Shown one piece after another: positions 41,901-51,624 of a stretch of 64,000 nucleotides of DNA. Made by a program: the position numbers and the translations under genes. The notes beneath the pieces were generated by a model that was not told where the DNA came from, did no database searches, and worked only from the letters and a program-made list of their open reading frames with translations. The DNA is from Spirogloea muscicola (lineage: Eukaryota; Streptophyta; Zygnematophyceae; Spirogloeales; Spirogloeaceae). The DNA is taken from NCBI GenBank assembly GCA_009602725.1, contig WELB01000102.1, positions 388,961-452,960 of the forward strand, in the 5' to 3' direction. How positions within the stretch are numbered: position 1 is the stretch's first letter; the number at the start of each line of letters is the position of its first letter.

Positions 41901-43185
41901 TGGACGGTTTAATGTTGCGGACCCTGTGAGTCGCAATATACTCGGCTCTAATGTGTTGGCTACCTGAATGCTTCAGGAGTGCGGGCTGCAGGACTGCGTC
42001 CAACTCATCAAGCTTCTCGGCAAACCACGGCTGACCTCTCTGAGCACAACGTCCGTATCCATCAAGGATATGGTAAAGACCCATGGTTTGCTGTAACGGC
42101 CAACGTAAGCACCCTCACTGATGACAAAGGCTCCTGGTGGCAAGGGGACGCAATTGTGGTCCCGGACTGCAATGCCTTGCGCACTGACATAATGCAGGAG
42201 CTGCATGATACGCCTTACAGTGGTCATCTGGGAGTGAGCAAGACCATTAAGGCTGTGCGACGCCTCTTTTGGTGGAAGGGCTTTCCAGCCCAGGTGCGCG
42301 CTTTTGTGGCAAGCTGTGCCACGTGCCAGCGTAGTGAGGCAATGTCTGGCAAGCCTGCCAGATTACTTCAACCCCTGCAGATTCCGGAGCGGAATTGGTC
42401 TGATGTAAGTGTGGATTTCATCACACAGTTGCCTAAGACGGGGAGCGGCTATGATGCCACTGTTGTCTTTGTGGATTGCTTGAGTTAAATGATGCATTTT
42501 GCTCCCACGACTACGCGGGCCTCAGTGAGGATGTCGCTGGCATCTCTGTGGATAAGGTGTGGAAGCTGCATGGAGTACCTAAGAGGTTGGTCTCGGACCG
42601 CGATCCTCGCTTTACAGGTCACTTCTGGAAGGAAGTTTGCAAGAATTTTGGCACGAAACAAGCCTTGTCCACAGCCTCCATCCACAAACGGATGGCCAAA
42701 CTGAGAGAATGAGTCGGGTTCTTGAGGACACGTTGAGGCACTTTGTCAGTCCTAGCCAGACTGACTGGGATGAGCATTTGGCTCCAGCTGAATATGCTGT
42801 GAACAATGTCTAACATCCGTCGACCGAGGAGACTCCATTCTTCCTCGATTATGGTCAGCATCCCCGAGCTCCACTTCAGGTGGGGAGGCCGGACGAGTTC
42901 CCGCCGCGGTAGCCTTGACTGAGACCCCCTTGGACTTTTTGGGCTGGCCTTTCCCAGCCACCAGTCAATCTGGCCGCGCTTTCTCTTGGAGGCTCAGAGA
43001 CGAGCTCGACATTTCTTGCAAATTGCCCAGATTCGCCAGAAGGCTTATGCTGACAAACATCGGAAGGACGTGTCCTTCAATGTCGGTGCGCAAGTGCTGC
43101 TGAGAACGAAGCACTTATCCGTGCGGGCTGTGGGTACGCGCAAGTTGCTGCCAAGTGGGTTGGACAATTTGCAGTAGTACGCTTT
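41901..43185 (+). pseudogene. Family B integrase
   Basis: 41979-42488 holds the zinc finger (QELHDTPYSGHLG...CATCQRSE) and the first part of the core with VSVDFITQLPKT (catalytic Asp). TAA at 42486-42488 replaces the Lys codon of the conserved LSKM motif, and the same frame continues after it. 42476-42712 carries VSDRDPRFTGHFWKEV (second Asp). The last Glu region is broken (HKRMAKLRE where the intact family A integrase has HPQTDGQTE). 42986-43177 resumes the C-terminal region, with an inserted block GWPFPATSQSG near 42940-42975; the same words occur at about 46600-46630 in LINE-associated sequence. Confidence 0.83.
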
Positions 43186-43542
43186 GTGAGCAAGGTGTCC
43201 TACGAGCCGAAGACACCGGTGCATTGGAAGGTTCATATCGTCTTCCATGTGTCTCAGCTGAGGGCCATCCTTTCGAATGGTCGTGTCCAGCAGCCCCCAC
43301 CTCCACTACTGATCGAGGATGATCTTGAGTGCGAGGTGAAAGAGATCTTGTCTCACAGGGACGAGCTCCGAGGCCGTAAGACCCGTGAGTATCTGGTGAA
43401 GTGGCTCGGGTATGGGCCTGAGCACAACACGTGGGAGCCTGCGGCCGATTTGACAAATTGTCCAGATGCTCTCAGGGAATACCTGGCCAAGGGTGGTAGC
43501 TCTCCTAGGCTTGGTGGAGGCAGAAGCCGTCGGGCACCTTAA
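43186..43542 (+). pseudogene. Family B integrase C-terminus and chromodomain
   Basis: 118 codons in one frame: KVSYEPKTPVHWKVHIVFHVSQL, a proline-rich linker (QQPPPP) and a chromodomain at about 45-100 (LECEVKEILSHRDEL...EYLVKWLGYGPEHNTWEP). The Trp of KWLGY and its Tyr cage residue are kept, but the first cage aromatic is replaced (ECEV where family A has EFQV). The stop is followed by the polypurine tract AGTGGGGAGGTA (43589-43600) and the 3' LTR. Confidence 0.88.
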
Positions 43543-43600
43543 TACCTGTCGGCTGTTCTCTCGTTATTCCTGAGGACGTGAACACCAGAGTGGGGAGGTA

Positions 43601-43914
43601 TGTAATGAAGCAGCCGTTTGGTTAAGCCACATGGCCCTGTTGGCATTACATGACCGGCCACTTGGGACAAGTGGCCCGCCCAGGTGCGGGTCCCCCCGTC
43701 CTAAGATACTCCTCGCCAGGATCCACCCGTTCAAGGGAGGCCCGCCGCAAGGCGGGCCATGGGGCGACCTGCTCACACCCCTGGAGAGGGGGGTGGCACG
43801 GGGAAGCACGAGGAGCCTTGGGGCTGAGGCTCGAGAGGAGTTCGAACCAGGGAAGCCCAGGAGCAGCCCTGCCGCTGCTCGCCGCCGCAGCTGCCGCCGC
43901 ACTGCGCTGCGGGG
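43601..43914 (+). repeat. Family B 3' LTR, first part
   Basis: TGTAATGAAGCAGCC start, then the same order as the 5' LTR up to CTGCGCTGCGGGG, where the 12.56-kb insertion begins. The last four bases GGGG are repeated at 56477-56480. Confidence 0.9.
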
Positions 43915-44140
43915 TGTCATGCGAGAAGGCGTCTATGCGAGATGCCGTCGATGAGTCTAGGATAAGGACAAACACTGACGTGCCAGACTCCACATATAAG
44001 CCAACCGAAAGGAACTGTCGATCCCGTTGGCCAGGCTGAAAGAAACCAGTCCGCTGAGAGGCCAACATTGAGAATTGTTTATAGACTCACAACGTAAGAG
44101 GAAAACAAGGACTGTCCAGATCAGAACCTGAAGCTTCCCA
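43915..44140 (-). repeat. Possible LTR at the left end of the composite
   Basis: On the minus strand a G-run (GTTGGGGGGG, 44141-44150) is followed by TGGGAAGCTTCAGG... and the segment ends GCATGACA at 43915. It has CTATAAACA and TTATATG boxes, so it looks like a 226-bp LTR preceded by a polypurine tract. No partner LTR was found. Confidence 0.35.
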
Positions 44141-44150
44141 CCCCCCCAAC

Positions 44151-44888
44151 TGTCAGTCCTGGCACAGGATGACAAGTTGGGTAAGCACTTAGAGAGTAAT
44201 TCACACAAAGTATATCATGCTGTGGAACAGAATCATCACCGGTACATCCCCAATCACTTATCTTCACTGGGATATGAAGTCTCAATGCTCAATGATGTGC
44301 CAGGTGTAAGGTCCGAGTTCAGCCTGCACTTAATGTCATCCTTCTGTAAGTGATGAGTATGTCAAGAAGAAGTATGCCAGTCTGACTACCTCGCAGAACT
44401 GGGATAGCTCCAAACTATCATCCGGATCAAAAATAGATGCAGAACATGTAGATGCTGATAAATAGATGTGTGAACCAGATATTGATATACAGAAACAGTC
44501 TCAACAGCTAAATGCAAGCATTCCGATACAAACAGACTGTAATAGAATGTTTGCCGCTGTCTACAGAATACTTGGTCACCCGTGGCCCTCAGTCACGAGA
44601 CCGTCCGAATATAGGTACTATCTAAATTGGTAAACGGAGACCGTCCGAAGATCGGTCCTATCTATGTTCCCCAATATTCTTAGGAGGCCGAGAAGCGCGC
44701 CCTTCTGTCTTCGTGATTTGACAAACAATGGCTCCAATACATGCACACAAGCAATTGATTTTATATGTGCACTTAAACAATGAGCACAACATTCCTAGTA
44801 TTAAGACGTGCAAGGAGCAGCACAATGTGTAAGACTGCTTACCGCAAACTTACAACGACGACGATTGGCAGTTGGTGTGGAACCCAAA
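44151..44888. other. AT-rich spacer, no gene seen
   Basis: It contains two close copies of GAGACCGTCCGAA followed by GGTNCTATCTA (near 44598 and 44638, 40 bp apart). No domain recognised. Confidence 0.5.
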
Positions 44889-45587
44889 TCAGTATTGGCA
44901 TAGATCTGCGCACAGGGTTGCTTCACTGCGGGCTTCTGCATCAAAGGTCTGGCAGAACGCATCATGCGTTCTGCCAGCTCTTTCTGGAGTCATAATCAAT
45001 GTCTTCAATTTTCTTGGTTTAATTGGTTCATTAAAATCACCTGCAACCATTCTACTGTATGCTGGAATGTCAGCAGACTGCTGCTCTTGAAGATGTAGTG
45101 GCCACAAAACCTTAGTTGTGTCAGAGTTTCGCCTAGGAGGCCTATACCGAGCCTGGTTGGCATAGTAATCGATACCAAAGCCGACCGGTACAAGAAAGTC
45201 AGTACCCAACAATATATTGTATTTGTCAGCTCTGGTAATCATGCAAAAAATTGATACTGTGGTTCTGGACATAGGATCCTTCCCATTCAAGACAATAGTA
45301 AAAGGTTTTTTTGTGACTCTGATAATGCGATCAATGCCACCTGTTGCAGTCTTTATCGTGACATTACTGCAACGAACATCCTCCTGTCCAAGATGCAAAA
45401 AGTTAGCAGAACGTTGACCTATGAAGATAGGTCGCGCACCTGTGTCCATGAGCACCAGTTCTGGCTTTGCCGTTACCGAAGGTGTTGTCACCTGGACTAG
45501 ACCATCAGCATTGTCGACCATAGCCACAGAAGCAGATGGCTGACCGAGCTTGGTCTTAGCTTCTGGCAGAGCTGCAACAACAGACAC
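44889..45587 (-). CDS. Retropepsin-like protease of an unclassified retroelement
   Basis: 232 codons. An aspartic protease fold is suggested by LVLMDTGARPIFIG (active-site DTG with the hydrophobic run before it, about residues 44-57). The matching NILLGTDFLVPVGF motif follows some 75 residues later, the usual spacing of retropepsins. The frame is long and clean, and lower in GC than families A-E. No RT follows downstream on the minus strand (44151-44888), whereas upstream on that strand are zinc-knuckle and gag-like pieces, so this may be a gag-protease element without polymerase, or a deleted one. A 14-bp inverted repeat (44949-44977) lies in its 3' part. Confidence 0.65.
   Translation of the reverse strand: MSVVAALPEAKTKLGQPSASVAMVDNADGLVQVTTPSVTAKPELVLMDTGARPIFIGQRSANFLHLGQEDVRCSNVTIKTATGGIDRIIRVTKKPFTIVLNGKDPMSRTTVSIFCMITRADKYNILLGTDFLVPVGFGIDYYANQARYRPPRRNSDTTKVLWPLHLQEQQSADIPAYSRMVAGDFNEPIKPRKLKTLIMTPERAGRTHDAFCQTFDAEARSEATLCADLCQY
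44949..44977. other. 14-bp perfect inverted repeat
   Basis: CTGGCAGAACGCAT, one base C, then its exact reverse complement, inside the protease frame. It would form a strong RNA or DNA hairpin. Function unknown. Confidence 0.85.
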
Positions 45588-45619
45588 ACACTTAGCTACA
45601 TATTCCTCCGGCTCATCGA

Positions 45620-46060
45620 AGTCTCGATACCCGCTTGGAATGTTGTTTTCATCTTTCTCGACAGCTGGAAATACAGACGAAGCTATCGGCGAATTTTTTA
45701 ATTAGCTGTTCCACAAGTCTCTCCAGTCTATCAATCCTAGACATTACACCGTTTACGGCGTCATTTGACGAAGACCTCTGTCCACTCACATTCATATTGC
45801 GAAGGTGAGTAGGCATTTTGTCAGGATCCTTCTTCCAACATTGCTTGTCGACATGACCCACCCACAAAAAGCAGAAGTGGCTCCCGTGGTCTGGTGCGAT
45901 GCAGTACAATCTTTCCTAAAGTGTCCAACCCTACCGCAATTATGACAAGTAACAGCTGGACGAGGCTTATAATAATCTTCTTAAAGACCCAATTCCGAGA
46001 TGCATCAGGCATTGCGACATCGAGAGTAGGCATACCTAAAAATTTGGTTTGTTGGTAACA
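45620..46060 (-). pseudogene. Gag zinc-knuckle region of the same retroelement
   Basis: Minus strand. CHNCGRVGHFRKDC, a perfect CX2CX4HX4C knuckle, is coded at about 45905-45950. A second, imperfect one follows in another frame (HFCFLWVGHVDKQCWKKDPDKMP, where a Cys-Gly pair seems lost). 45649-45909 then has a short coiled-coil-like stretch (SRIDRLERLVEQLIKK). The two frames (45821-46033 and 45649-45909) overlap by a frameshift. It lies directly upstream of the protease, as expected for gag. Confidence 0.65.
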
Positions 46061-46325
46061 GTTTTTGTTGTTTCCGTGTAACCCCTTGCCATCTCCATTT
46101 CCATCTCCACTTCAGTTCATGTGCCCCGTGCGCCTTCTCTCTCCTGCCAAGGACCTCTGAGCACCTGAGGAACGTTCATAACGCTGCTCATAGTGAAATT
46201 GTAAGGAATGAGGATCGTCAAGCCCTGAGGCTGAAGGCGTTGGTGTCGCAAAGCAAAGGTTCGAGCTAAATATCTAATGGGTCGAGACAAGGCAATAAGC
46301 TAACGGTTGAAAATGCAAACAATTT

Positions 46326-46341
46326 TGTCATACAAGCGTCT
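46326..46341 (-). pseudogene. Family E gag N-terminal scrap
   Basis: CATACAAGCGTCTGGG is the reverse complement of the first gag codons (PDACxT) that also occur at 51602-51617. In both places LINE sequence follows directly on the right. Confidence 0.5.
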
Positions 46342-46960
46342 GGGGGGGGAGAAGGGTATGACAAAGAGTGCTTCTGGCCTTCATATACCCATCGAGGTTT
46401 CGCGGAGCCCTGCCTCCGCGGTTCACTTGCGCGCAGGCCGAGCTTTGGCGGCGGCCTCGGGCTTCCGTCAGGGCGACGTCTTTCCGCCAGCTAGCTACTC
46501 GGACTTGCATCTCCTGACTAGAGGTTACTGAGCGTTCCTAGCTGATGTCGTAGTCCTAGTCGTTCGCACTCAGGCTCCCTCAGACCTTGTCCATTTCTTT
46601 GGGCTGGCCTTTCCCAGCCACCAGTCAATTTGGCCGCGCTTCGTCTGCCTCTGGTGCCACTTGCTACAAGCCCTCACGGAATTTCCGCCCGTGGCCGCCG
46701 CCTCCGCCGCTGATTGCGGGGATCTGTGCCTGATACTAATACTAGTAGAGTTCGAACACTAAGAGTCCAGATTTCGAAATGGGGCTTGTGCCGCCGCGCG
46801 CTGGATTTCCAGGTTTTCAGCGTCGTGTGCCGTTATTCAGGTTTGCGCTTTCTTAAGTGCCGCGCGTAGCCCTTCGCCCGACTGGTGAGGTGGTTGGCCT
46901 CCTCAAAACCCTCCAGCTTTCATTCCCATGATAACGATGTTCCATCTATGTAACTTCGTT
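46342..46960 (+). mobile_element. LINE 3' end (copy 1)
   Basis: It contains the last codons of the LINE ORF (AVHLRAGRALAAASGFRQGDVF...YSDLHLLTRGY, stop at 46531) and the 3' untranslated region to CCATCTATGTAA near 46955. The UTR matches copy 2 (52287-52795) over blocks such as TGATACTAATACTAGTAGAG and CGTGTGCCGTTATTCAGG. The RLE domain is missing: a CATCGAGGTTTCGCGGAGCC block, which copy 2 has after its stop codon, stands immediately before the last ORF codons. Confidence 0.75.
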
Positions 46961-47735
46961 ACACAGCTCTCCCCTTCAAGGCGTTGCGTCCTCGCACGCC
47001 CATTTTCCCCTACTATAGCACGGTAAGCGGTTACCAAGTCCTTCGCGTTTCGGAGACTCTCTGCCGGTTCTCAGGAGTCATTGCTTTCATAAAAGCCTGT
47101 CCACCGAATAAGGTATTACCATGTCCCCCTTGTCGACCTTCTGCCATCTAGAATACGACGTTGTAAACGTCGTATTCCTCGTTGCCACTAGGCCCAACCA
47201 TGGGAGGTCTCGTAGCTTGCCTTCCGAGAAAAGTCAAAGGGTCACTTTGCCGAAGTTCATGAAGTTGGCTTACATGAAATTTACGTATATTTGCCAATCT
47301 CCAGGTAACTCCAATTCATAAGTGGTTGGAGAGAACATTGACGACTTTGAACGGCTCAGTGTAACGAGGTATTAGCTTAGGCGTAGAACCAAGCGCCTTA
47401 TATCGGAAAGCACTGGTGGCAAATAATACTAAGTCCCCCACAGTTAACATCCCGCCTTTTCTTGTTTGCGTGCCAACTTTGGCTAGTTTGTGCATGGCGG
47501 ATGTGGTACTTTGCTTTCTCCAAGTCTTCTTTCAACGTTTGCAAAACGCTTGACCAACGAGTTTGAGAGAGGGCTGTTGGTCAGTACTGACGAAGCTCAG
47601 AGGATCCTTCGGATGCTTCCCATAGTTAAGGAAGTATGGTGTGAAGCCCGTCGAAGCACAACTCGAGTTGTTGTAAGCGAACTCCACTGCTGGGAGAAGA
47701 ATGTCCCAGTCCTTGCTGCCTTCTGCTGTCGACCT
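46961..47735 (-). pseudogene. Family E integrase C-terminus
   Basis: Minus strand: around 47340-47450 the translation gives a GDLVLFATSAFRYKALGS-like C-terminal barrel of a gypsy integrase, and at about 47600-47690 the region between core and barrel. I see no chromodomain, unlike families A, B and D. A perfect 12-bp inverted repeat is at 47151-47177. No LTR of this family could be delimited; the left edge meets LINE copy 1. Confidence 0.55.
47151..47177. other. 12-bp perfect inverted repeat
   Basis: GAATACGACGTT, loop GTA, then its exact reverse complement. It lies just downstream of the family E integrase coding trace. It could be a terminator-like or palindromic hairpin; function unknown. 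Confidence 0.85.
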
Positions 47736-48300
47736 TAGCCTTTCTTAAAATGTTCTGTTGGCCCTGTTAGTCTGGCCATCCGTCTGAGGATGAAACGCCG
47801 TTGACATAGCCAACTTGGTTCCCAAAGCTTAGAATAGTCCTTTCCAAAATCGGCTGGTAAAGCGTGGGTCTTTATCTGACACAATGAACTTTGGAAGACC
47901 AAAGTTTCTGAACACCAGACTGACAAACACTTTGGCTAGGTCGACTGCAGGAATTGCAGTCTTTATCGCCTTGACTTTCACCAGCTTACTTGACTTTATC
48001 AACCACGACAGATATTGCATCATCCCCTGCACTTGTCTTTGGCACACCTGTGACCAAATCCATGGTCACGGCTTCCTAGGTATATTCCGGTGTTGGAAGA
48101 GGTCGGAGAAGGACCTTGAGCCGCTCGATTAATGTGTTTGTTAGCTTGGCATGCCTCACATGTTGAGACATATTCTTTGACCGTCTTGTTGATATTAAGC
48201 CAATAAAATGACCTCTGCACCTTCTCAATCGTCTAAGATTCGCCCATGTGCCCCGAGATTGCCATATCATGACATTCTCTCATGATCTGAGTTTAAAGCC
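47736..48300 (-). pseudogene. Family E integrase core and zinc finger
   Basis: Minus strand. The zinc-binding half is at 48100-48270 (YVSTCEACQANKHINR). The core has IPAVDLAKVFVSLVFRNFGLPKFIVSDKDPRFTSRFW at 47829-48000 (second catalytic Asp in SDKDPRF). The first part of the core near 48000-48060 is frame-disrupted; the last, with AFHPQTDGQT-like coding, is near 47770-47810. Decayed. Confidence 0.75.
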
Positions 48301-48935
48301 ATTTGTGATCGGGTACACAGTGTCTTCGCCTCCCTTTGTCGACCAGATTACACCAGGGGCTTTCGTGGACATATCTGTTGGGTCCCTCTCTGTCGAAGGG
48401 AGTGCCTACTGGATAGTGGCTTGCCATTTCTAGGACGAAAGCCGGGCTTGCCCCAATCGTATTCATGACGTTAAGTTTCCTCTGAGGCATTCGGGAGAGT
48501 GCATCAGCCACACTATTGTCCTTGCCTTTGAGGTAATTGATCTCAAAGTCGTATTCCTGCAGGAATTCAACTCATCTGGCTTGCCTTCGGTTCAATTGTG
48601 GTTGCGATTGCAAGTACTTCAACGAGTGATGGTCGGATTCTATCTGTCCTTTGACCTTGTAGGTAACACCTCCAAACCTTTAAGGCATGTACTATTGCCA
48701 GTGCTTCCTTCTCATGGGTCGGATAGTTGACTTCAGCAGGCTTCAGCTTTCTGCTTTCAAACGCAGTTGGTTGTTGACCATTGCCTTGGTTTTGCGACAG
48801 TACCGCCCCAATTCTATGATCTGAGGCGTCTGTGGTGACTTCAAAGGGTAAGTCTGGGTCCGGATGTGCCAGACTCGGGACGTGAGTCAGGAGGTTTTTT
48901 GTTTCACGAAGGCTTCTTCCTGAGCCATGCTCCAC
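48301..48935 (-). pseudogene. Family E RNase H
   Basis: 48567-48935 on the minus strand: LPFEVTTDASDHRIGAVLSQ (first catalytic Asp), FESRKLKPAEVNYPTHEKEALAIVHALKVWRCYL (Glu in the HEKE motif). Then the frame breaks before the SDHHSL-equivalent; 48293-48511 carries ADALSRMPQ, the usual end of the gypsy RNase H module. Decayed. Confidence 0.8.
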
Positions 48936-49640
48936 TCAAAAGCAACCCCCTTCTGCAAAAGGTCCGACATGGGCTTGCATATGCTAGCCATGTTTTTCGC
49001 GAACTTTCTGTAGTAGTTGGCCAAACCGAGAAACGATTGGAGCTCCTTGACGTTGGTGGGTTGGGGCTACTGTTCCACGGCCTCAACCTTAGAAGTTTCA
49101 ACCTCTATTCCGCTTTCAGACAGGACGTAGCCCAGAAGTTCCGCCTTTCCTTTCAGGAAGTCCCATTTAGACAATTTAGCATACAGCTGATGCTCCCTAA
49201 GAATTTGCCACGTGTTTTGAAGATATTTCCGATGTTGTTCCAACGTTTTGGAATAGATGAGGATGTCATCAAGGGTATACCACCCCACATTTATCCAAGT
49301 ATGTTTGAATAGCTCGTTCATAAGGCCTTGGAAGGTAGCCGGGGCATCTGTGAGGCCAAACGGAAGCACGAGAAAATCGTAATGCCCATACCGCGTTCGA
49401 AATGCGGTCTTGGGTATGTCCTTGTCTGCAATGCGGATTTGATTGTTGCCGCTCTAGAGGTCAATTTTGTGGAGATGCCGGGCCCCACGCAATTGGTCCA
49501 GCAATTCGTCTATCCGGGGCAGCGGGTACATGTATTTCACCGTCTGTTCGTTCAATGCGCGATAGTCCACACACATGCGTAGCGACCCGTCCTTCATCTT
49601 CACAAATAAGACAGGAGCTCCGCATGGACTTAAGACGGTT
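48936..49640 (-). pseudogene. Family E reverse transcriptase
   Basis: Minus strand. The fingers and palm ([25 protein letters not shown]-like) are at about 49550-49640 and [14 protein letters not shown]-like coding at 49440-49500, in broken frames. 49067-49369 then gives LPFGLTDAPATFQGLMNELF and YTLDDILIYSKTLEQH, where the catalytic YxDD is interrupted by an extra residue (YTLDD). The thumb LYAKLSKWDFLKGKAELLGYVLS has W where this motif usually has C. Inactive. Confidence 0.8.
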
Positions 49641-50639
49641 GAAATGAAACCTCCAACAGGTCCTCGAGTTGCCGCTCCAATTCCTTGAGTTCCTCAAATG
49701 ACATTTTATAGATGCCTCCGTATGTTGGGTGGCTCCCATCTTCAAGATCAATCTCGTGATCCACCGCCCTCTGGTGTGGAAGACCTTTTGGGAGGTCGTC
49801 TGGAAAGATGTCCTTAAAGTCCAAGATGATATCTTTGACCTCCGGTATTATATGGCCATATTTATCCTTAACAGCAGCAATATCCTTCGCGCTCGTCCTT
49901 GCCAGTGCCAGAAAGAGTGGATCCCCCTTCACGCAAGCCTTCCTGAGCTGAATGGCCGTCAAAACGTTGTCCCTCTTAGCTGTGGAGTCATCTGTTGGTA
50001 AGATCATCGACTGGCTATCCTTAGCCACCAAGGTGATTTGGTCCTTCGACCAATCTATCTGGGGGTTGTGTTTGGCCAGCCACAGCTTTCCCAAAACGAC
50101 GTCATAGGCCGCCAACTTTGTCACGTCCAGTGAGAGACTCTCTTTGTGGCGGCCGATTGTGAGCTTCACTGGCGGCGTTGCAAGGGAGTTGTCGTGGTGG
50201 GATCCATCGGCAAGAATCACTATGTGATTTCCTTCCTTGACTTCCATACGTAGTCCTTTTCTAATTACAAAGGCTTCCGATACGATAATGCAGATGATCC
50301 ACTATCCACCAAAGCAACTGTAGGCTCTCCCATCAAAACTCCCTTGAGCCTTATGGGGTTTTCCCTTTCAATATCAGCCCATTGCACGAAACTTAACTCC
50401 ACAGCCGAACTCGTCTGCTGGTCATCATCAGCTGTCTTTGAGACGAGCTTCTCAGTGCAGCCACGATGGCTCTTCCTCGTATCGTCGAGGTATTTAACGT
50501 CCTGTGACTCCATGCAAGGGGCCATTCTGTCGAAGGATAGTCTTGGTACTCCAACACCGACGCCAGTAGGGGCCCCGCCGCCTACTGACGTGGTCCGTTT
50601 TCCGATTCCGTTCTCTCGCTCTCTGGCCACTTGGGACAT
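49630..50639 (-). pseudogene. Family E protease and linker to RT
   Basis: 50265-50639 carries LMGEPTVALVDSGSSALSY (retropepsin DSG active site) and stops soon after it. 49630-50247 continues in a second frame with KLAAYDVVLGKLWLAKHNPQIDW (end of protease), a Lys/Asp-rich linker, and FKDIFPDDLPKGLPHQRAVDHEI, the standard entry to gypsy RT. The 206-codon frame is the longest of this element. A small lesion at about 50250 breaks the protease. Confidence 0.82.
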
Positions 50640-51624
50640 TCTCTAGCTAGGTGCCCGGCTTCCTTGCAGTTGAACCACCGGTTCTCATTGCGGAGTTTGA
50701 CCAATTCGTCACCACTGACCCTGGGACCATCCAATAGTTGGGCCTTACCCCTTTTGTGTAGGATGCCTGCCTAGCCATTCCCTGTAACTCCTTGTAGCTT
50801 TCTTGATCCAGGGCGGCCTAGGTCTACTTCCTTCAACATCTTCTGAGCGGACTTGGGAGTAAAGAGCATCCACCCCAATAAACATCCGCACCATCTCATC
50901 GAATGTCTCCGGTGCCCTGATGTCCACCTCCTTCTTGATGCTGAATCTGAGGCCCCGCACAAAGCGGTCCTTTCTTTCCACTTCGCCGACATCGGGAATC
51001 TCCAGAAGCAAAGTCTGAAATCTCCGGATGTACTCCTGTACTGTTCCAGTTTGCCGAAGCACAGCCAGTTTGTCCCTGGCGACGCGGATGGGCTCAATGG
51101 GCATAAATTGGGCATTGAGCCTTGTCTGAAAATCATCCCATGCGATGAAATCGCCGACTTCCGACTCCACAATGGATCTCCACCAGATGACAGCATTCCC
51201 TCGTAGAAAAGTGGAGGCAAATTCTGGTTTCTCCTCCATCAACACCTTCGATAGTGTAAGGTACTAGCCCATTTGGAAAAGCCATGCCCTGACATCACCG
51301 TCGACAGTGAAGAAATCTGGTTTTGCCGGTTTCAGAGTTGCGAGCCCTCTGTTTTAGGCTCGCACTTCGCTTGCCTCATTGGAATGCACAGAAGCTTACC
51401 CAACTCTTTCCTTTTGCTTTATCCAACTCCTGCCAAAGGTCATTCCGTTCAGCTTTGAGTCGCTGGACCTTCGCCGACAGGACTTCCATGGCAGAGATGA
51501 CCGCCTGATTGCGTGCCATGTCCACACCATCTCCCGGGTCCGGTTCACTCTCATCCCCGTCCGGGTCGGTTTTCGCCTCCAAGAGCGCCAAACAATTAGT
51601 CGTACAAGCGTCTGGGGGCGGCAT
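50640..51624 (-). pseudogene. Family E gag
   Basis: Minus strand. 51376-51624 encodes the N-terminal part (MPPPDACTTNCLALLEAK and a helical stretch AMEVLSAKVQRLKAERNDLWQELDKAK). After a frame break, 50745-51245 gives the capsid-like domain (FLRGNAVIWWRSIV, FQTRLNAQFMP, RDKLAVLRQTGTVQEYIRRFQTLLLEIPDV, RFVRGL). A zinc knuckle follows near 50645-50690 (RWFNCKEAGHLARECP) in which the first Cys is replaced by Trp, destroying zinc binding. The capsid core is of a generic gypsy type, distinct from families A and B. Confidence 0.83.
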
